From NCBI GenBank assembly GCA_023091735.1, contig JALKBU010001473.1:1-10614 (forward strand): DNA of 10,614 nucleotides, written 5' to 3'. The DNA comes from Trichomonas tenax (taxonomy: Eukaryota; Parabasalia; Trichomonadida; Trichomonadidae). The position numbers and the translations under genes are program-made. Below, piece after piece: positions 8,207-10,614 of this stretch. How positions within the stretch are numbered: the first letter of the stretch is position 1; each line of letters begins with the position of its first letter. The notes beneath the pieces are model-generated. The model was not told the origin of the DNA, ran no database searches, and saw only the letters and a program-made list of their open reading frames with translations.

Positions 8207-8270
8207 ATTAAACTTTTCCAACATTTAAACGGGCGATTTCACGCCAGTAAACGTTTGGAAAAGCTTAAAT
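8207..8270. repeat. Foldback sequence (imperfect hairpin, arms about 29 bp, loop about 6)
   Basis: ATTAAACTTTTCCAACATTT (from 8207) is mirrored by AAACGTTTGGAAAAGCTTAA further on, with CGCC/GGCG stems closing a short ATTTCA loop near 8236-8241. The arms carry several mismatches and weaker pairing extends outward. It sits exactly where the middle piece of the glycosyltransferase frame ends (stop at 8265-8267), so it may be a small foldback insertion that interrupted the gene. Confidence 0.55.
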
Positions 8271-8929
8271 TTTATGATAGTCAAGCCAGGTAGCATGGAA
8301 TCCATTATTTTTTCTCTCTGCATATACGAAATAATAATCATAGCATTAAACCCACTTGAAAGTCATTCTATATATTTTTGCATCATTAATTCCACACAAT
8401 TCAAGATATTTATGTGCAACTTCTGTATTTAAACTTATAGAAAATACACAGTCTGTAAGGTATTCGCTAGGAATAGTCAATATTCCACAGAGCATGTCTT
8501 GCATAAAGTGTCCAAACGTAGTGTAAAATGAAAATCCACCAATAACTTTTTTATGTGATACTAAATCCATTGGACCATCAATATCAGTACCAAAAATAGG
8601 TGAATAACGCATTCCTTTGTAGTTAATCCCTTTAATTGAGAAATAAACATCGTGAAAATGGAAAAATCCTGCATGTTGGCAAACGGCACAAACATCTTCA
8701 ATATAAAGTTGTCAATCAGGTTTTGGTGTTTCATAAATTCGATCTCCTGCAATGCTTTGAATTATAGTAAAGTTGTGGACTTCGAGAAAGTAGCCTAAAA
8801 AGTCTTATGCTTTATAACTGGATTTTGAATTTTATAAAATTCTGAACTACTAAATCTTGGAATATCTCCCTTCGATGCATATACAGCCAAAATTAAAATT
8901 GCTACAAAGCTCGAAAGGCCCATTGGCCA

Positions 8930-8934
8930 AGTGA
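8930..8934 (-). promoter_or_regulatory. Relic initiator of the glycosyltransferase gene, TCACT
   Basis: On the minus strand TCACT fits TCA+1-Py-[A/T], with its A (8932) 9 bases before the ATG at 8923. The same spacing is seen at the live genes, which supports 8923 as the original start. The promoter core outlasted the coding sequence. Confidence 0.5.
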
Positions 8935-9270
8935 AGCCAAAAAGTTTTGAATTTTGTCATTTTTTGGCATAATTGAAGACTGACTTAGACATTTAATGAA
9001 AAAGAGACATTTTGCCGAATTAGATAGATGTTTAGCTGTTGAGTAATGTTCATATAAGGACAACACTTGGAAAACATTAATATAAATTTACATTAAACAT
9101 CGAATTCCAGAAAGTCACAGTTTTGTGAAATCTATAGGTGTTATTCCCTTCGATCACCTAATAGAAAGCTATGTTATACTTTATAATTTTATTGCAAAAA
9201 AATGTTATTTTAAAACTTCAAACAACTTGTTATACATCATAAAATGATTAATTTTTTCATGATCAATGAC
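8935..9270. other. Spacer between the disordered-protein gene and the glycosyltransferase relic
   Basis: About 335 AT-rich bases contain the 3' end of the upstream minus-strand gene and the relic's promoter. I see no coding frame, RNA gene or repeat here. Confidence 0.5.
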
Positions 9271-10404
9271 TCATTCTTCTTCATTTTCAGATACAACTCT
9301 TCTTGAATAAGTAAGTGAATTACCGCGCGATGTTTCTGTTAATTGTTTGCATAATTTTTCGAATCTCTTAACTCTGAAAGACGTTAAAAGCTTCGAGTCT
9401 AAACTTAAACGTGGAATAACAGTGTCTTCGATTGGAACCCAATACTTTCCAAACACAGCATCTCCAATCTCTCTGAAAGCATTTGCGTAATTAAACATGT
9501 CGCCATCAGCGTTGCTGTCGACGTCAGAGTACTTACGATCTGTTCTTGTGCTAACATTGTCTGCTTCTAAATTTTGATCAACTTTTTTGCCTTTGAATGC
9601 TTTTGGAGGAATGAAAACGCTTGAATCATCTCCATCAGAGTCTGCAAAAACTGGAGGCAGTTTGTTTGCCTTTGGTTCTTCTTTTCTTGTGACTGATTCC
9701 CAAGATTCGTCCGAATCATTTGCTTGATTTTGATCATTGTATTCATCATGCTTCGAAGACTTGTTGTGTGCTTCGCTTTTGCTTTGATAATCATTCCATT
9801 GATTTTCAGATTCGTTTTGTTGAATACTTCTGTTTTGACGCTTCGATGATTTCTTTTTAGCGGCAGTGCTCTTTGATCCCTGTATTTCAACCCATGATTC
9901 TTCTTCTTCGCTCTCATTTTCTTCGTATTTCGGCGCGTGTGAATTATTTTTGCTCTGTGGTGAGTAATTCTGTTGCTGTGTATCCCACTCATCATCCTTT
10001 TGCTCTTTGTTTTGTTCTACTTTAACATTTTCGTTAGTAAACCACGCTTCATCCGAATCATGCGTTTGCTTTGTGGATTCCTGCTTCCTAGGAAGAGGGG
10101 AGTTCTGTATTCCTCGTGGAGATTTAAATTGTTGCGGCTGTTTTTCATCGAAGTTATTTTGTTCGCTATCTTGATCATCAGAGTTCGGAAAATAGTTCTT
10201 GAATCTTGGAGTTTCTTTTCCTTTCTGATTCTTCGTCTGCGTTTGATTTCTTGAAGATTCGTTATTTTGATATTCATTATTTTGAGGTTTTGGAGGTTTT
10301 CCTGTCAACAAATTCGATATACACCCGAAGTGGTTCGGAAGTGCCTCTCCCTGTTGAAGTTCTTTTAGTTTACTTCCAACAAAGGATTCCCAACTTCCAC
10401 GCAT
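9271..10404 (-). CDS. Disordered Gln/Asn/Ser/Glu-rich protein with repeated acidic-Trp motifs
   Basis: This 377-residue protein is not recognised. Most of it (about 36-300) is low-complexity and charged, rich in Gln, Asn, Ser, Lys and Glu, and predicted disordered. Within it Trp is regularly preceded by acidic residues: SDEAW121, DDEW140, EEESW171, NQW202 and SDESW235, spaced 19, 31, 31 and 33 residues. WVEI (171-174) and WESV (235-238) fit the Atg8-binding LIR pattern, and the N-terminal SWESF (4-8) is a related piece. A more ordered C-terminal segment (about 301-360, with GDMFNYANAFREIGDAVFGKYW) may be a small folded domain. There is no signal peptide or membrane segment. The start is supported by an initiator 11 bases upstream. 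Scaffold, vesicle-adaptor or autophagy-adaptor roles are possible, none proven. The dispersed repeat lies about 85 bases upstream. Confidence 0.85.
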   Translation of the reverse strand: MRGSWESFVGSKLKELQQGEALPNHFGCISNLLTGKPPKPQNNEYQNNESSRNQTQTKNQKGKETPRFKNYFPNSDDQDSEQNNFDEKQPQQFKSPRGIQNSPLPRKQESTKQTHDSDEAWFTNENVKVEQNKEQKDDEWDTQQQNYSPQSKNNSHAPKYEENESEEEESWVEIQGSKSTAAKKKSSKRQNRSIQQNESENQWNDYQSKSEAHNKSSKHDEYNDQNQANDSDESWESVTRKEEPKANKLPPVFADSDGDDSSVFIPPKAFKGKKVDQNLEADNVSTRTDRKYSDVDSNADGDMFNYANAFREIGDAVFGKYWVPIEDTVIPRLSLDSKLLTSFRVKRFEKLCKQLTETSRGNSLTYSRRVVSENEEE

Positions 10405-10412
10405 TGATAAAT

Positions 10413-10417
10413 TATGA
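10413..10417 (-). promoter_or_regulatory. Initiator (Inr) of the disordered-protein gene, TCATA
   Basis: On the minus strand TCATA fits TCA+1-Py-[A/T], with the A at 10415, 11 bases before the ATG at 10404. Confidence 0.55.
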
Positions 10418-10487
10418 AAAATTTTATTGTAACTCTAAACGATGGGCTATATAAAATATATATTAAAATACAACGCTTTTCAATATC

Positions 10488-10614
10488 TTAGTAGTAGATA
10501 AGGGGGGTTACTTGCCATTCTAAATATAGAGAATGTACGACATCATATATATATATAGTGTAATTCCGAGCAACTAATTTTTAAGTTAATTTTTAAAATA
10601 ATTTAATTTTTTTA
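10488..10614 (-). repeat. Dispersed repeat, right copy (inverted relative to the left-end copy)
   Basis: Read on the minus strand, this block starts with the same 49-base AT-rich tract ending in TTAGTTGCTCGG, then an AT-dinucleotide-rich spacer, then GGCAAGTAACCCCC and TCTACTACTAA, in the same order as 37-173. It may continue beyond the window. It ends 84 bases before the ATG of the disordered-protein gene, so it could overlap that gene's promoter. Confidence 0.75.

Larger units (their letters stand above)
6762..8923 (-). pseudogene. Decayed membrane-anchored glycosyltransferase, GT61/DUF563-like
   Basis: One broken gene can be followed on the minus strand. From the ATG at 8923 the product begins MGLSSFVAILILAVYASKG, a signal-anchor-like stretch. 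The frame stops at 8795-8797, resumes after a frameshift near 8800, meets in-frame stops at 8712-8714 and 8346-8348, and ends at 8265-8267. The middle piece holds a GHFMQDML motif (near 8500) resembling the GHF...D...P region of GT61 enzymes. After the inserted element, a piece from 7247 to 6762 (161 codons) contains FTPTCSHSMNYIYMHPN, resembling the C-terminal hGA.l.n.iFm.p block. Intact homologues would add sugars to secreted or surface glycans in the Golgi. At least one frameshift, several stops and an insertion make it dead. The family is recognised by motif memory only and could be another GT-B-like enzyme. Confidence 0.7.

Noticed and set aside
37..10614. The inverted end repeats as terminal repeats of one 10.5-kb Maverick-like element
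   Set aside because: The interior holds ordinary host genes (kinase, Rrp41) on both strands and no polymerase, integrase or capsid gene. Two independent copies of a dispersed repeat explain it better.
1..10614. Spliceosomal introns, tRNA genes and CRISPR arrays
   Set aside because: No GTATGT...ACTAAC-AG pair interrupts any gene, no cloverleaf was seen by eye, and there is no array of spaced identical repeats beyond the two-copy duplication and the transposon ends.

Overview
The window looks like nuclear DNA from a trichomonad protist (Parabasalia), with Tritrichomonas or a close relative as the best guess. The genes are single uninterrupted frames and spacers are short and very AT-rich. Three of the four intact genes, and one dead gene, carry a trichomonad-type initiator (TCA+1-Py-[A/T]) 4 to 11 bases upstream of the ATG. 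The organism is inferred from this architecture and the gene families; no species marker was found.

Layout, left to right. At 37-173 lies one copy of a dispersed repeat, followed by a GC-richer scrap of unknown origin. At 824-1894 (+) is a STE20-type Ser/Thr kinase with a short C-terminal tail resembling FRAY/OSR1-like kinases, including an RFxI motif. At 2543-5464 (+) is a 973-residue coiled-coil protein, probably cytoskeletal. Converging on it at 5535-6260 (-) is the exosome ring subunit Rrp41 (EXOSC4). From 6578 to 8923 (-) is a decayed glycosyltransferase gene, apparently GT61/DUF563-like, with a hydrophobic N-terminal anchor. It is broken by stops and frameshifts, split by a roughly 800-bp DNA transposon-like insertion (7321-8118), carries a foldback sequence (8207-8270), and has a duplicated 3' end (6578-6784). 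At 9271-10404 (-) is a 377-residue disordered, Gln/Asn/Ser/Glu-rich protein with recurrent acidic-Trp motifs. At 10488-10614 is a second, inverted copy of the left-end repeat.

The genes do not form one pathway: signalling kinase, structural protein, RNA decay factor and an unknown disordered protein are ordinary trichomonad neighbours. The interesting material is the accessory segment 6544-8930 (decaying glycosyltransferase plus nested insertions), the repeat found in the same orientation upstream of both outermost genes, and the linear motifs in the kinase tail and in the disordered protein.
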